A DNA stretch of 64,000 nucleotides from assembly GCA_963576735.1 (NCBI GenBank), contig OY755187.1, positions 12,710,001 through 12,774,000 on the forward strand. The letters are read 5' to 3'. Source of the DNA: Bedellia somnulentella (taxonomy: Eukaryota; Arthropoda; Insecta; Lepidoptera; Bedelliidae). Below are positions 51,958 to 63,262 of the stretch, in pieces; the first letter of the stretch is position 1; each line of letters begins with the position of its first letter. The notes beneath the pieces are model-generated. The model was not told the origin of the DNA and did not search any database. It saw nothing but the letters and a program-made list of their open reading frames with translations. The translations under genes were made by a program, and so were the position numbers.

Positions 51958-53438
51958 AAAAAGATTTAAATTAGGCAAAAAATGGTTGACTACTTTATAT
52001 TATAAATAAAAATACACCTATGCTTTTTTAGCTTAATGTTTAAATAAAAAATCTGTTATTTTTGTAGGTTTCGTAGTAAATTACAAATTAAATGGCTTTT
52101 CCTGTAATTAAACCAGCAAACCTCCATTATCATTGATGAGGGTAAGTTCACAAAGTCGGCTTCCCATTACCACTTTAGATTTTCAAGGCCCAAAAGCTAC
52201 AAAGCGAATGGACTGACAGGATTAAACGGTGATTAGGATTACAAAGGTTAATTTAAAAGCTCACATGTTTTACTATGATAGCATTATTTTGGGTTTCGTT
52301 AATTGAAACTAACTAAAATTTTATTTCTTTTTCACGTCCAAAAATACTCAAATTATAATTTAACTAAGAAGATTTGAGGACAAGCCATAAGTGCTCACAA
52401 AAATATGATTTAAATATTTATCTTTAAATTTTTTCTTTTATATTCTATCAAATTTTATAGGGTCAATTTGACTTATTACCTTTAAACACAATTGAATACC
52501 TCACTTATATTCCGTTTATTCTGAAGCTTAAAAAAGAATCTGAATGAAATATGAATTCTTCTGATTTAAAATACAACTAACAAATTAATGTTTGATTCCA
52601 TTTGGTCTCATATAATTTTGATATAAACAGAGAAAGTTATTTATCAAAGTTGATTCCATTTCAGCAATGAAATAACAGGAAAATACATATTTTTCGCAAC
52701 GGTCGGCAAAAGATGTATCAATTATTATAATTGGATTCCCATTCCCAATCAGTTTGAGCTGAATAAAGTTTAAAATAACCGCAAATAAAGGCCTATTTCA
52801 TGATAATTTATTTTAATTTGTGTTCATCATTATTTGTAATATGTGGCAATTTAATGATGTCGCCTAAAAATAGCAATAGGCCATCTCTTCCCTGGGGGAT
52901 AAAAGTCGATTAAAAGTGAAGTCTGTCAAATTAGCTTGCCCCTTGACGCACGTAGATTTTAGCACATCACATTTTATTTCAAACTGTAATTAAGTTATTA
53001 AAAATGAAACGCCTTATGCATAACGTATTTGTGAGTTAGGACAAAAAAAGATATGGTGCACTTTATGTAACCGAGAACAGTATTTTTACATAAACTCTGC
53101 ATACAAAAAGATTGCCTCCAGCTTTCTAAATAAAACGAATGTCGAAGAATACCCATATTGCCTCTCTATTTGTGCTCGGCAAATACAATTTTGTGCTGAA
53201 CATGACGATGTAAATACATATTCTTTTTCTCACTGTGTATATGGTATTTATGTGAACATAAAATTATCAAACGAGTGAGTGTTTTCGTTACACGGTTTAA
53301 GAACTACCAAACACTGATCAATAAGAACCTCTGGATTCCTTATGGTAGTTAGAATATGGGGTATATATGAGGCCATTTGGCTTCAAGAGGTTATTAAATA
53401 GTTTATTTCTACTGGGTACAAATTATTAGAGTTGGCTT
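51958..53438. other. No gene seen (about 1.5 kb)
   Basis: The longest stretch in which I recognise neither genes nor repeats. AT-rich throughout. Confidence 0.35.
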
Positions 53439-53631
53439 AGTTTTTACACAAGCGGCAAGGGCTTTATAACTGTTTTTAGGGCGATGCAGTTGGAGACCCT
53501 TCACAAAAAACTTTATTCTACAATCTTTTCCCTGCAAAACATCCGAAAGGGGCTGAGGAATTGCTTATTGTCAAGCTCTGGCTACTCCTTCTTGGGATTT
53601 ACAGCCGTGAGTATATGTACATATGTATATT
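53439..53631 (+). mobile_element. SINE-B, 5'-deleted, with tail
   Basis: AGGGCGATGCAGTTGGAGAC to CAGCCGTGAGTATATG plus a TATG-type tail, directly joined to a LINE fragment. Confidence 0.7.
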
Positions 53632-53710
53632 ACCCACGGTGGATATACCTGGGCCAAATAGAGAGTGTGCTCGAAAAGGCCGGCGTCCGAAGTATGAGGA
53701 ATAAACGTTG
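53632..53710 (+). mobile_element. RTE-like LINE, internal fragment fused to a SINE-B tail
   Basis: TGGGCCAAATAGAGAGTGTG and GGCGTCCGAAGTATGAGGAA match codons for LDQIESVLKKAGVRSMKN in sense. It lacks the LINE 3' end, so it is not an ordinary 3'-anchored insertion. Fused by deletion or template switch. Confidence 0.65.
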
Positions 53711-54750
53711 AGGAAGGAATAGGAATGGCCCAGAAACTAATCTCGTGTGATGTTAGTAAACAGCTAGTGTGATAAACTTATAAACTCGGTTTGTTTGCGG
53801 TCTAGGGTAGATCGGTTAGTTTCACACCTTTATCATACCCGACGTAATATTTAATTATTTACTTAAATTTAACCTCTCGCAGTTTTCTATACAAAGTTTT
53901 AAAATTATAAATTCTTGCTTAAACTCTTTGCTCCAAACAGGTAATTTTTACCTGTTTTGTTAGACCTTATTAATTTTATAATTATATTAGACCTCTATTA
54001 AAAAGCTTCTACTGTTTTCTATTTAAAACAGTTTTAATGTCTTTGATGTACTTCTTTTTTCGGTTAATTATTTTTAGTAAAGGAACTATAAATAATAATT
54101 TGTGAATTGCAAGTAATTTTGTAAAATATTGTTTTTATCTATTTTGGGGTTAGCTACCACTATATGTATTAATTATACATCAATTCTCAATATTTTTCAC
54201 AGCAACAGTAAATATATTCAAAACATTTCGTTATTACTCTCCACCCTCGTCAAAAATCACATCAAAGACATTTTTGTCGAGTCAAAGTTTACTTTTGTAT
54301 CCCCGAATTTACTTTTATCTGATCCGACACAAATTACTGCCATGACGTCACAGGAATGATAAAAACGTATTAGGGATTGAGCGGCCCACTGTGCAAATTA
54401 TTCTCCGGATTAAGATCGCGTATTATTTTATGAAGGGACAAATTCTTTTGAGGATTCACGCTTTTTATACGTTCAATATTTGGGCATTATCGCAAACAAT
54501 ACATTCAGTAAAAATAGTTGTCTACAAAGTCGGTTTACTGACAATAATTGGACGTAATAACGCTGAAAACATTGATAAAAATACCGAGGAAACCTTTGGT
54601 AATGGGATTAAGAAAATATATAGTATTTTAGGAAAGTATTGTAATATAAAGCATATTTTTGTCAGTGAATAAATCTAGTGATTCAACTTATTAATACTTT
54701 AACTAGAGATCTCCGGGTCGTGAGCCGAACAGTCCGCCGCTAGACCATGG
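53711..54750. other. No gene; short tRNA-like remnant at its end
   Basis: Two frames (54129-54359 and 54391-54672, +) are AT-rich and motif-free. Near 54713-54750, CCATGGTCTAGCGGCGGACT on minus resembles a tRNA Box A region. No Box B follows. Confidence 0.3.
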
Positions 54751-54996
54751 AAAACATACATAAATACTTACGGCCACGAATGCCAGAAAAGGGTAGCCAG
54801 AGCTTTAGAGCTAAAACTTCTCAGCCACATTTGAAAGTTGATAGAAGACAGGATGGTAGAAATAAAGTATCGTTGGGGATGGGTCTCCAACCTCATCGCC
54901 CAAAAACCACTTAAAAAGCCTTACACCCTTGCCCTTGCCACAGTTGCCTCGTACGACACCCGTGGGTGGAAAGGAGTAGTGACATTCTAAGCCAGC
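54751..54996 (-). mobile_element. SINE-B, full length, CTTCAGAG-type subfamily
   Basis: ACATACATAAATACTTACGG tail, AAGTATCGTTGGGGATGGGT, and the 5' half CACCCGTGGGTGGAAAGGAG to TTCTAAGCCAGC. Confidence 0.8.
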
Positions 54997-55492
54997 AAGC
55001 AAGTATACATGGCAACGGAAAAGTTCATTTCAATGTTAAAGACACAAAGAAAATCTAAATTTCTTTGTATATTTACGTACTAAAATTTATTCGTGAACGC
55101 GTACACAAAAGCCACCAAATTAAGGAGGCCCTTTTTAGTCGCTTAGAAGCCTAAGAACGTGTACTACAACTAACTTGTATTTACATAGCGGTACGTGACT
55201 GTAACTTAACAAACCGACCCAACAATGTTGACCTAACACTTTATTTCATTGCAAAGTACTTTTCTTGGTCAAAAGCATCCTTCCTTGCCCTTGGAGAGGC
55301 TTTGTCGTTTAGTGTAAGGAAACTTTTGTGGGGCAAATTCACGTTTCATGCTTTCTTTAATTTGTAGTGTCATTCATTAAAAATTTAAGACTGTAGTAGA
55401 ATAGTTTCTGTCAAATTTATTTTTTCTTATGATTAGAAATTCCGTTTCGACGTTATTAAGACGTTAGATAATAAATAGAGGGAATAAGTGAA

Positions 55493-55493
<1 letters not shown>
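54997..55493. other. No gene seen
   Basis: AT-rich, nothing supportable. Confidence 0.3.

Positions 55494-55547
<54 letters not shown>
55494..55547. repeat. (CA)27 microsatellite followed by (TA)n
   Basis: 54 bp of uninterrupted CA repeats, then about 35 bp of TATA-rich sequence. Confidence 0.98.
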
Positions 55548-55557
<10 letters not shown>

Positions 55558-55764
55558 CTATATATATACCATATATAACACAAATCAATCATTCTACATA
55601 TTTTATGTTACAACTTTTCTTACATATCTGTATGTACTACTGTTTTTTGTATCTTCTGTGGATGTCTGCTATTGGCTTTTTCTTTGTATTTATCTAATTG
55701 AAACTTATATATTTATGTGCAGTTGATGTCCCTAATAAAATAAATTAAAATAAAATAAACCACA

Positions 55765-56025
55765 TACAGAGATATGCTTACGATATTAGTTCCCATTGGA
55801 GTAGAAAGAGACTACGATTTTGGTGCCACTTTGTACCACTCGACTCGAGCTTTGTCTACATTTATTGTTTTAGCTATTTGATCGAAATGTATTCACTTTC
55901 ATCGTCCTCTACTAACAGCACTATCCACATTAGCTCAATATATCTATTATACTTCATTTACTTATAAGTGCCCAAACTTTTTAAACATTGCTTTACATAC
56001 GATCTATTACACACCATATCATTTT
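55765..56025 (-). mobile_element. RTE-like LINE, 3'-end fragment, old
   Basis: TTAGTTCCCATTGGAGTAGA, GGTGCCACTTTGTACC, TTTGATCGAAATGTATTCAC and CGTCCTCTACTAAC match the complement of the C-terminal coding region with many changes. Confidence 0.65.
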
Positions 56026-56344
56026 AACAGCATGGTTTTATAAAACTAACCAAACTGTTACAGCTAGGCAGCAAAACTGCTAGTGTTATCTTTACTGCAA
56101 ACTGATGTAAAAAACGGCAAGAAATAAAACATTAAAAAGTTAAAAGCAGTAAATGGAGACAGTTTTATGTTTTGATGTGTGATTTCACGTCCATAGAATA
56201 CGTAGTTAAACGCACAGTTAAGTTTCTTTTTCTATAAATGTTACTTTAAGAAATAGTGAAATGACACAGTTAAAGTAAAGATTAAAACAATTAAAAACAT
56301 TTTCCAGTTAGCGTTGGTCCATTGCGTAAAAAAAAAAATAGAAA

Positions 56345-56470
56345 ATTGGAAGACATAGTTTTAGAATTCTAACTTTTTGCCTATTTTGAGACTAGGGTGG
56401 GTAAAATGTTGTAAAATACAAATTGTTGGTGATGGGTTTCCCACCACATAGAACAATCTCTTACGAAAAC
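56345..56470 (-). mobile_element. SINE-B, degenerate middle part
   Basis: GGTGATGGGTTTCCCACCAC and GTTGTAAAATACAAATTG match weakly. Confidence 0.4.
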
Positions 56471-56560
56471 CCCGATTCACCTAGATCAAATTTACACAAC
56501 AGTCCACATGTAAGTTATGGGATGCCAACGGTCATGCCTAAATTTTAATTATTACATGTT

Positions 56561-56806
56561 CTTATAAGCTGTGTAGTGTCGGGTTAGAATAGCACTACCC
56601 CATCTCTTCCGGTGGGTGTACGTAAGAGGCGACTGGACTTGGGGATTTTTAAGGGATTTTTGGGCGATGCGGTTGGAGACCCATCACCAACAACCTTTAT
56701 TCTACCATCTTTCCCAACTCAACTTCCAAGTGGCTGAGGAATTTCTAATTTCTCAGCTCTGGCTACCCCTTTTAGGGATTTATAGCCGTGAGTATATGTA
56801 TGTATG
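56561..56806 (+). mobile_element. SINE-B, full length, 8-bp TSD
   Basis: Flanked by TACATGTT at 56553-56560 and 56807-56814. Near consensus with the TTCCGGTGGGTGTACGTAAG variant, minus about 15 nt at ACGGTATTGG. Confidence 0.85.
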
Positions 56807-56814
56807 TACATGTT

Positions 56815-57590
56815 TCAAGCTTTCCTTCGCGGAACGGTTCACTTTCTAGTACGTGCAGTTTGCGTTCACCGGTTTATAAAACGTTATTCCGTCGTCAACT
56901 TTACCTATACTCACAATAATACTAGTGATAAGTTTTTACAACTTATTATAATTAGTTTAAGAAAACTTGATACTCTACTACTGTTAATTTTAATAAAATA
57001 TAAAAGAAGAATAAAAATATAGTATGTCTGTGAGAATTATGATACATTTTTTAAATATTTATTGTGTAAAGTAATGACACAGTTAGATTAAGGTCAGCTA
57101 GATTGAAATATCTATTTATTTTAAAAAGATTTATTAACTGCAATGTAATGAAGTGCTGACGCCCGAATTAGATTTACAGATAAATTGCTCAGAAGTCAAT
57201 TTCTGTCTGAGTTAGTTTTTTTTTCTTTTTCCTACTCACTTTTTGTGGTTGTCAGAAAATATGACTTTTACTTTTTATATTCTTAAAAACGACAAAGTGA
57301 GAGAGTATGACTTTTTAACGCATTGAATTGAGAGGACCTAACAGGAACATTATAATAATACACACCATATTACTATGAGTCTGAAAAATTATCCAAAATT
57401 TTGTCTTATAAATAAACCGATGCGTAGCTTTCGTATTTAATTTAAAACTTAATCTAATAAGACTCCAATGTAAACTGTACTCAGCTATAAAGCAAACCAC
57501 GATGCGATACGTAAAAGCATTGAACTATTTAGTGTGTTGTGTCGGTTTTGGGTAAACGTAGAAGACATATGATTTAGATTGATGATGATG
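56815..57590. other. No gene seen
   Basis: AT-rich, nothing supportable. Confidence 0.3.
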
Positions 57591-57653
57591 ATTGATAGAT
57601 TAATGAATGTAAATGACGCTTTACAGGTTTTCCAGTCTTGTACAAAGTGATAC
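57591..57653 (+). mobile_element. RTE-like LINE, small remnant
   Basis: GATAGATTAATGAATGTAAA, TGACGC and CCAGTCTTGTACAAAGTG correspond to codons for RLMDVNEAREVCQDRTKW in sense, with stops. Confidence 0.55.
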
Positions 57654-58403
57654 TAAATAGTCATCTCCAATAGTGTTTCATAGGTACAACATAAATTATG
57701 AATTTTATCACTTAAACTTAATATGATTTTCGCATTGCGCAATCTGCATTTCCGTAATTTTCAAATGAATGCTCATTCCCTGAACAACAGAATGCTCTTC
57801 AAATACTGTCATGAAATTAAATGCCAGCATTATTCTAGAACAAAGAAGAATAAAATTCATACGTATTATAACATTACATTTATGATTTAAGATCCAAATT
57901 CACCATCATAAATCTGTTTGTGAAATGTTGCCTCAAATAAAATCAACCATATTAAATTACGAATACTTTGTGAAATCAAATCATTTGAAGTATGATCTTA
58001 CAAAAAGATAGTGAAAGTCTTGTGCTTCCATTTGTTAAAATATTATTTGTTAAACCTCACGCCAAAATAGAAAAAAAGTAATGTTTACAATTTTTTATGT
58101 AAAATTATTGACCGTTTTTTTTGGGGTGACAATTATTTTAACAGAAGTTTTCAAACAAGTTATTGCTGTGAAAGGAAATGGTCATGTTAAGTTTAGTAGT
58201 ATTACTTATTTAATAGAACTGTTACTAATAAAGACAGGTATATTTGAAAATTAAAAATTGCTATGTAACTATATATTATATGTCAGAATGACTCTATTTT
58301 ATTCTTCTCATATTGGTGTAATAATTATTTATGTAATCCTATATGATATAATATCAAGTAACAAAATGATACACGTAAGTGAATACTTAATAACACTTTT
58401 GTG
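57654..58403. other. No gene seen
   Basis: AT-rich, nothing supportable. Confidence 0.3.
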
Positions 58404-58585
58404 GTTTTCCAGGAAACAATTTAATGAAACTTTAAAAGTCGTTCGCTATTTGAATAAGACTCTTGTGAGAAAATCTGTACCTTTTAGTTATTATTTCCAG
58501 GAAATAATTTTATAAAACCTTATATGTCGTTCACTATTTGTATAAGACTGTTACAGTTTATAAGAAAATCGTTGCCTTTTATACA
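58404..58585 (+). repeat. Diverged tandem duplication, about 90-bp unit
   Basis: TTTTCCAGGAAACAATTTAA and later TTTCCAGGAAATAATTTTAT start two copies. Both continue GTCGTTC(G/A)(C)TATTTG and AATAAGACT-type words. An 85-codon frame that crosses both is probably incidental. Confidence 0.5.
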
Positions 58586-58890
58586 CTTACTATATTAAAT
58601 TAATATTAGCATGCAACGTTAAGGCGTGTCTGGGCAAAATATGAAAATATCATTACGGTGGGTGTGAAATCGCAAGAAAACGCTCAGCGGGAGTTCTCGA
58701 AAATATTATATTACACGCCAAAGTGACTTTAATATCTGTCGAGAGCCGAATGACATTATCGGAAAATTTCTGCAAGAATACGTCCGTTAATGGTTTTCTT
58801 TGTCTTTTCACTGGACTTTATAACATTAATACGTTTTTTTTTTCGTGTAAAAGTCGTCAAACAATCTCAAGTTTTTTTCCTAAAAAAATT
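58586..58890. other. No gene seen
   Basis: AT-rich spacer. Confidence 0.3.
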
Positions 58891-59158
58891 ACATACATAC
58901 AGAGGCTCACGAACACGGACAACATGGGACTCACGGTCATAAATCCTAAAAGGGGTTGCCAGAGCTTCAGAGCTGGAAACTCCTCAGCCACGTTTGGAAG
59001 TTGATGGGGGGCAAGATGGTGTAAATTAAGTATTGTTGGTGATGGGTTTCCTACCGCATCCCCTAAAAACCACTTAAAAAGGCCCATATCCTAAGTTGCC
59101 ACTTACGACACCCGTGGGTAGAAAGGGTTGGTGTCATTCTCAGCCGGCACTACACAGC
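58891..59158 (-). mobile_element. SINE-B, full length, CTTCAGAG subfamily
   Basis: ACATACATAC tail separated by about 20 nt from ACTCACGGTCATAAATCC, GAGCTTCAGAGCTGGAAACT, AAGTATTGTTGGTGATGGGT, and the 5' end CGGCACTACACAGC. Confidence 0.8.
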
Positions 59159-59240
59159 AAAATTGTTTATAATTATAATATGACTAAGTATAATACATGT
59201 TGGGCCATAACAAAATTTTGCACCTTACCATGGCTATGGT

Positions 59241-59425
59241 CATGGCTAAGTTGTATTTAGTCATGTGACAAAGTATTAGTACAAAACGGCGACATGCCTG
59301 CCCCCTATCACGTGAGTGCACTATGTAAGCAAAACGTAGGTACTCATAACAACATAGGACAATAATGTCACGTGATGTCAAGGAGTATTAGTATCTCTGC
59401 CGCTACTCTGGGGATTTACGGCGTT
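59241..59425 (+). mobile_element. SINE-A, 3' half
   Basis: CATGGCTAAGTTGTATTTAG, AAAACGGCGACATGCCTGCC, CACGTGATGTCAAGGAGTAT, and an end TCTGGGGATTTACGGCGTTT with a decayed tail. Confidence 0.65.
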
Positions 59426-59510
59426 TGACTTGAGTGACGTTATTGGAATTATGATGCCATGGTTATTTCCTAGTGTATATATGCGATTTTATGAAAAAGG
59501 TGTTGTGGTG

Positions 59511-59768
59511 TGGTGCCGTGTAGTGTCGGTTTAGAATAGCACTACCCCATTTCTTCCGGTGGGTGTACGTAAGAGGCGACTAACGGTATGGGGCTATTAA
59601 GGGATTTTTGGGCGATGCGGTTGGAGACCCATCACCAACAACCTTTATTTTTACTATCTTTTCCCTACTCAAATTTCCAAAAGAGGCTGAGGAATTTCTA
59701 ATTCCTTAGCTCTGGCTACCCCTGCCTGGGATTTATAGCCGTGAGTATATGTATGTATATGTATGTAT
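59511..59768 (+). mobile_element. SINE-B, full length, 11-bp TSD
   Basis: Flanked by GTGTTGTGGTG at 59500-59510 and 59769-59779. Near consensus from GCCGTGTAGTGTCGG to (TATG)n. Confidence 0.9.
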
Positions 59769-59774
59769 GTGTTG

Positions 59775-59990
59775 TGGTGAGTGTCGGCTACGAAAATCTA
59801 CGAACTTTTTTTTTCTGTTGGTGTCGCAACAGCGACGAAAAATTCCTTAATACACCCAACACCAACCATCCCTTATTTTAGAATCTCAGTTACTTTTAGA
59901 AGTTGGGGGGACCCAACTTCTAAAAGTAACTGAGATTTTAAATTCCTCTCTGAAGCTCTGGCTACTTCTTTTTGGGATTCACATTTGTTA
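59775..59990 (+). mobile_element. SINE-B, degenerate, containing a perfect 26-bp hairpin
   Basis: SINE-B words flank the hairpin (ACACCAACCATCCCTTATTT before; GCTCTGGCTACTTC after). 59882-59907 and 59912-59937 are exact complements with a 4-nt loop (GGGA). The right arm is the expected SINE sequence around CAACTTCTAAAAGTAACTGA; the left arm is an inverted copy of it. Confidence 0.75.
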
Positions 59991-60454
59991 GTTATGAAGT
60001 TTGTCTTAAAAACAACTGCTAAATTGCTTTAATCTTCTCAAACAAAATCAGTATCAGAACCAAAAAAACTATGAAAACTTTTCTCTGCAATCCAAGTTTT
60101 GACATCGTCGACTAATACAATCAAACGCATTATCGCAAGTTCTAACTAAGTTGCCGGAGAAAATGTTCGCGAGCCGATCCCATCATTTCGTTTGGCTTAC
60201 AAAACTTTGATTGCAAGTAATGGGGTCCCCTCGGTTTTAACGAAGTCAAGTAATCTTAGACTGGACAGAAAATAGGTCAACAAGTCCTTGCTACTTAAAG
60301 GGTTCGTTTCGAGATTGCTTGTCACCTTCTATTTTACACTTTTAACTTTGGTTTAAGTACGGAGCTGCGAATTTAAATTATATACTTTTAAAAATATTCA
60401 AGTTTTAAATTGGCAAGAATACAGTTAGTTTTGCCAAAGTTTCCAAAAGTAGGC
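59991..60454. other. No gene seen
   Basis: AT-rich, nothing supportable. Confidence 0.3.
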
Positions 60455-60740
60455 TGTGTATGTGTAGGCATATATACGAGTAAAAAGACTGGAGGAAGTT
60501 TTGTTTATTAAAGGTTTCTAACCGCTGCTTTCAAAAATCTCTTTAAAGCTCAAATACCGTAAGATAAGTAATAATGATGGATGTGACCGAAGCTAGAAAA
60601 GTTTGCCAGGATTGTACAAAGTGGCGATCGACAGTATCTGACTACCCCTATGTATGTAAAAAACGTTACTCGTCTCTTACCAACACCAACAGAAGAAATA
60701 AGGTGGTGCTAATTTAAATCGATATTACACAGCTTAAAAT
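60455..60740 (-). mobile_element. SINE-B, degenerate, split by a LINE fragment
   Basis: The left part has GGTTTCTAACCGCTGCTTTC and CTCAAATACCGTAAG. The right part has CGTTACTCGTCTCTTACC, AACAGAAGAAATAAGGTGGT and TATTACACAGC. The LINE piece at 60575-60657 interrupts it. Confidence 0.55.
60575..60657 (+). mobile_element. RTE-like LINE 3' end nested in a SINE-B
   Basis: GATGGATGTGACCGAAGCTA, AGTTTGCCAGGATTGTACAA and GTGGCGATCGACAGTATCTG, then ACTACCCCTATGTATG. The hairpin's 3' arm and GCCGTGAG are deleted between CCCC and the TATG tail. Confidence 0.65.
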
Positions 60741-61025
60741 AATATATATGATAAACAATGAATCAGAATAACATTCAAATTTGTTTGTTTGCAAGAGAAC
60801 CTTTAGTAGGATCGATTGGTCAACAATAGGCATGATGACAACAAGTAAATTTCATTGAAATAATTTGTGTGTATATTATTTCAAAATTCCTAATTCTAAA
60901 ACTCTGATTCTTTTCATAATTAAAAGCAAGATGAATATTATAATCGATAAAATAAAATCGCTAAATACGGCAATCCGCCATGACATGTTGAACGCCAATC
61001 AGAGCGCATGACGTCACGTTAGAGC

Positions 61026-61406
61026 CAGTGTGACCATTTGTGGCAGATTTCCGCCATTTTGGCAGATTTGGACCCAAATTTTAAGCTGTGGCATATTATG
61101 CTAACGATTTCAAAATGTGGCAGATTTTGGCAGATATCAAAAATTTTAATAAAATCATGCTAATTTTAAATAAAATTACATGAAAATGAACAATAAATAA
61201 TTTAAGTAAGGTAATTAGAAAATATTTACTAGAAAATTTATTCCAAATCTGGCAACCTTTGTTCCTACGTCTTTGTTGATACCCAGATTACACGGGGATT
61301 TCCCGCTTGATCTGCTGATACATAAATATTGTCATTTTATTATGGGCTTAAATTTTGGGTCCAAATCTGCCAAAATGGCAGAAATCTGCCACAAATGGTC
61401 ACACTG
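61026..61406. mobile_element. MITE-like element, 381 bp, about 60-bp terminal inverted repeats
   Basis: It begins CAGTGTGACCATTTGTGGCA and ends with its complement. The arms continue as inverted repeats through TTTGGACCCAAA, with about two mismatches in 60 bp. The CAGTG start suits the hAT superfamily. However, the flanking 8-mers (GTTAGAGC and TTTCTTGT) do not match, so no target duplication is seen. No transposase. Confidence 0.65.
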
Positions 61407-62376
61407 TTTCTTGTACTTTTTAGTGACGTAAGCAAGCGACGCCATGACACTTTGACGCGTTTTGGTGCAAATTTTAAATTTATGAATCAAAAAATATTTT
61501 TTAATTACTAAACCTAAATTTTCCGCAGAAATATTATGTTTATTGTAATTAATATATATTTCCAAATATTATAGAATAGTTTCTCAAAATTTGTCATCAT
61601 GCCTATTATAATCATGTATCATTATCAGAATTCTCTTTGTTCCAATTTACCGAATTAATTTAAGTCTGATTAATATATAGAACCATTTCAACGAAATGTA
61701 CTGCGGGAAATGTTCAGGCTGTATTCGCTAGATAGCTGATTGACCGTCGTGTTCTTATCATTTGTCTACAATACATAACGGGGGTACGATTACTAAGATC
61801 CTAAACATAAACATTTTTCAGTAAAACTTACATGGCACAAATATTTATAAAAGAGTAGAGTTTTTTCTTAAATACCCTTCATTAATAGCAAACCTTGTAA
61901 ACATAACAACAAATAAAAAATGCAAATTATTTTAACGTATTAGTTTTTTTTAATAGAATTAAGAATTCTATAACCACCATGATAACTCTAAGATCTTAGG
62001 AAAAAATGTTTGTATGTGTGTCAGAAATTAGAATTGTATATTTAATTACTGTACCTGCTGTATTTTGTGTTTGAATAGATCTTTAACTAAGTGGAATACC
62101 GCATATTCTGTTTATTGATATTATTCTTGACGTTGGGTTCGCGAAGACAAGCTCTTTACTCAGTTTTTATTACAATTACGGTTCTGGGAAATACAAAATA
62201 CAGTTGCCAAATTACTTAATTCAATCAATTAATTTGATTTAAAAATTAATTGACTGAACTTTCACAATAAGAAAGCTACTCTGTTAATTTATAATACCAA
62301 CTTCAATGAATTCCATGAAAAATCATTCATTGAAAACGACAACCTGTATCGTTTAGTCGAGGTTCTGAAGTGCGAA
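61407..62376. other. No gene seen (about 970 bp)
   Basis: AT-rich, nothing supportable. Confidence 0.3.
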
Positions 62377-63262
62377 GTATGGATAGCAGTATGGCGCTGC
62401 GGTGTCGGCCCGGTGCTGCCCCTTACACTATAGATAGAGATGGCGATTTAGATATATGTGCTATTATTTACAAACTACGAATTCTGAGGCTTAAAACAGA
62501 ATATTAATTTATGCGTTAGTATAGCATAATATATCTATGGGAATATTAGTTTAAAAATTGTTATATAAATTAAAGTTATAAACATATTCTCAGACCTACC
62601 AAATGAATACGCAAAATTCATACAATATACTTTCAATTATCTTTATTCATGCATATTCGCATAGTTGAATGTACAAAAGAAGGAAAAGTGCTTCCTATTA
62701 TTCTAAGCTAACACAAAAGCAAAATATTTGCAAAAAGATTTTGATCCCCGAGATTCAAACCTGGATCTTCCGTTTGATTAGTATTAACCAAACGGTATAC
62801 CGCTACGCCACGAAGACGTTAGTGTTGCTTTCAATTTTTTGATAAGCTATATATCTAGTAGTCATACTATTGACAAACAATTAAAAGGACATTTATTTTG
62901 ATGAAAATGGATGAAACACTTATTAATAAAGAGTCTAAAAAAGTTGTTCGATGAAAAATGAATCGTGTAAATGTGAGGAGCCATATAAAAGTTATGTTTT
63001 TTATGCTCCTGTGGGAACCCTTGCGAAATCCGGGATAAATGATATCCTATATGGCCAGGTGTATAAGCTACATTCATACCAAATTTGATCAAGATCCGTC
63101 TGGTAGAATCAACGTGATGACCGGACATACAGACAGAAAGACAGACATTTTTTTTTAAAAAGCGCAAAATTTGGCTTTAGTATCGAAAATTAAACATATT
63201 CCACCGGTTTTTTTTTCTTTAATTAAAGTTTTGGCCTCAGTACAGTCTTATAATAGTATAGA
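62377..63262 (-). mobile_element. Helitron-like element carrying a tRNA-like module, copy 2
   Basis: On minus it starts A|TCTATACTATTATAAGAC at 63262 and follows the same order of landmarks as 13676-14622, ending near ACTGCTATCCATA. It differs by many substitutions and small indels, so the two copies are not recent duplicates. Confidence 0.6.
62742..62815 (-). other. tRNA-like Pol III module, copy 2
   Basis: Box A TGGCGTAGCGG (62810-62800) and Box B GGTTTGAATCT (62761-62751). The hairpin at 62795-62770 has CCGTTTG paired with CAAACGG, where copy 1 has CCGTTCG and CGAACGG: both arms changed together and pairing was kept. Confidence 0.6.

Noticed and set aside
55488..55697. 69-codon frame with a His-Thr repeat
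   Set aside because: It is the translation of the (CA)n microsatellite plus AT-rich flank.
62862..63167. 101-codon frame on -
   Set aside because: It lies in the non-coding Helitron-like element; the homologous region at 13606-13887 does not keep the frame.
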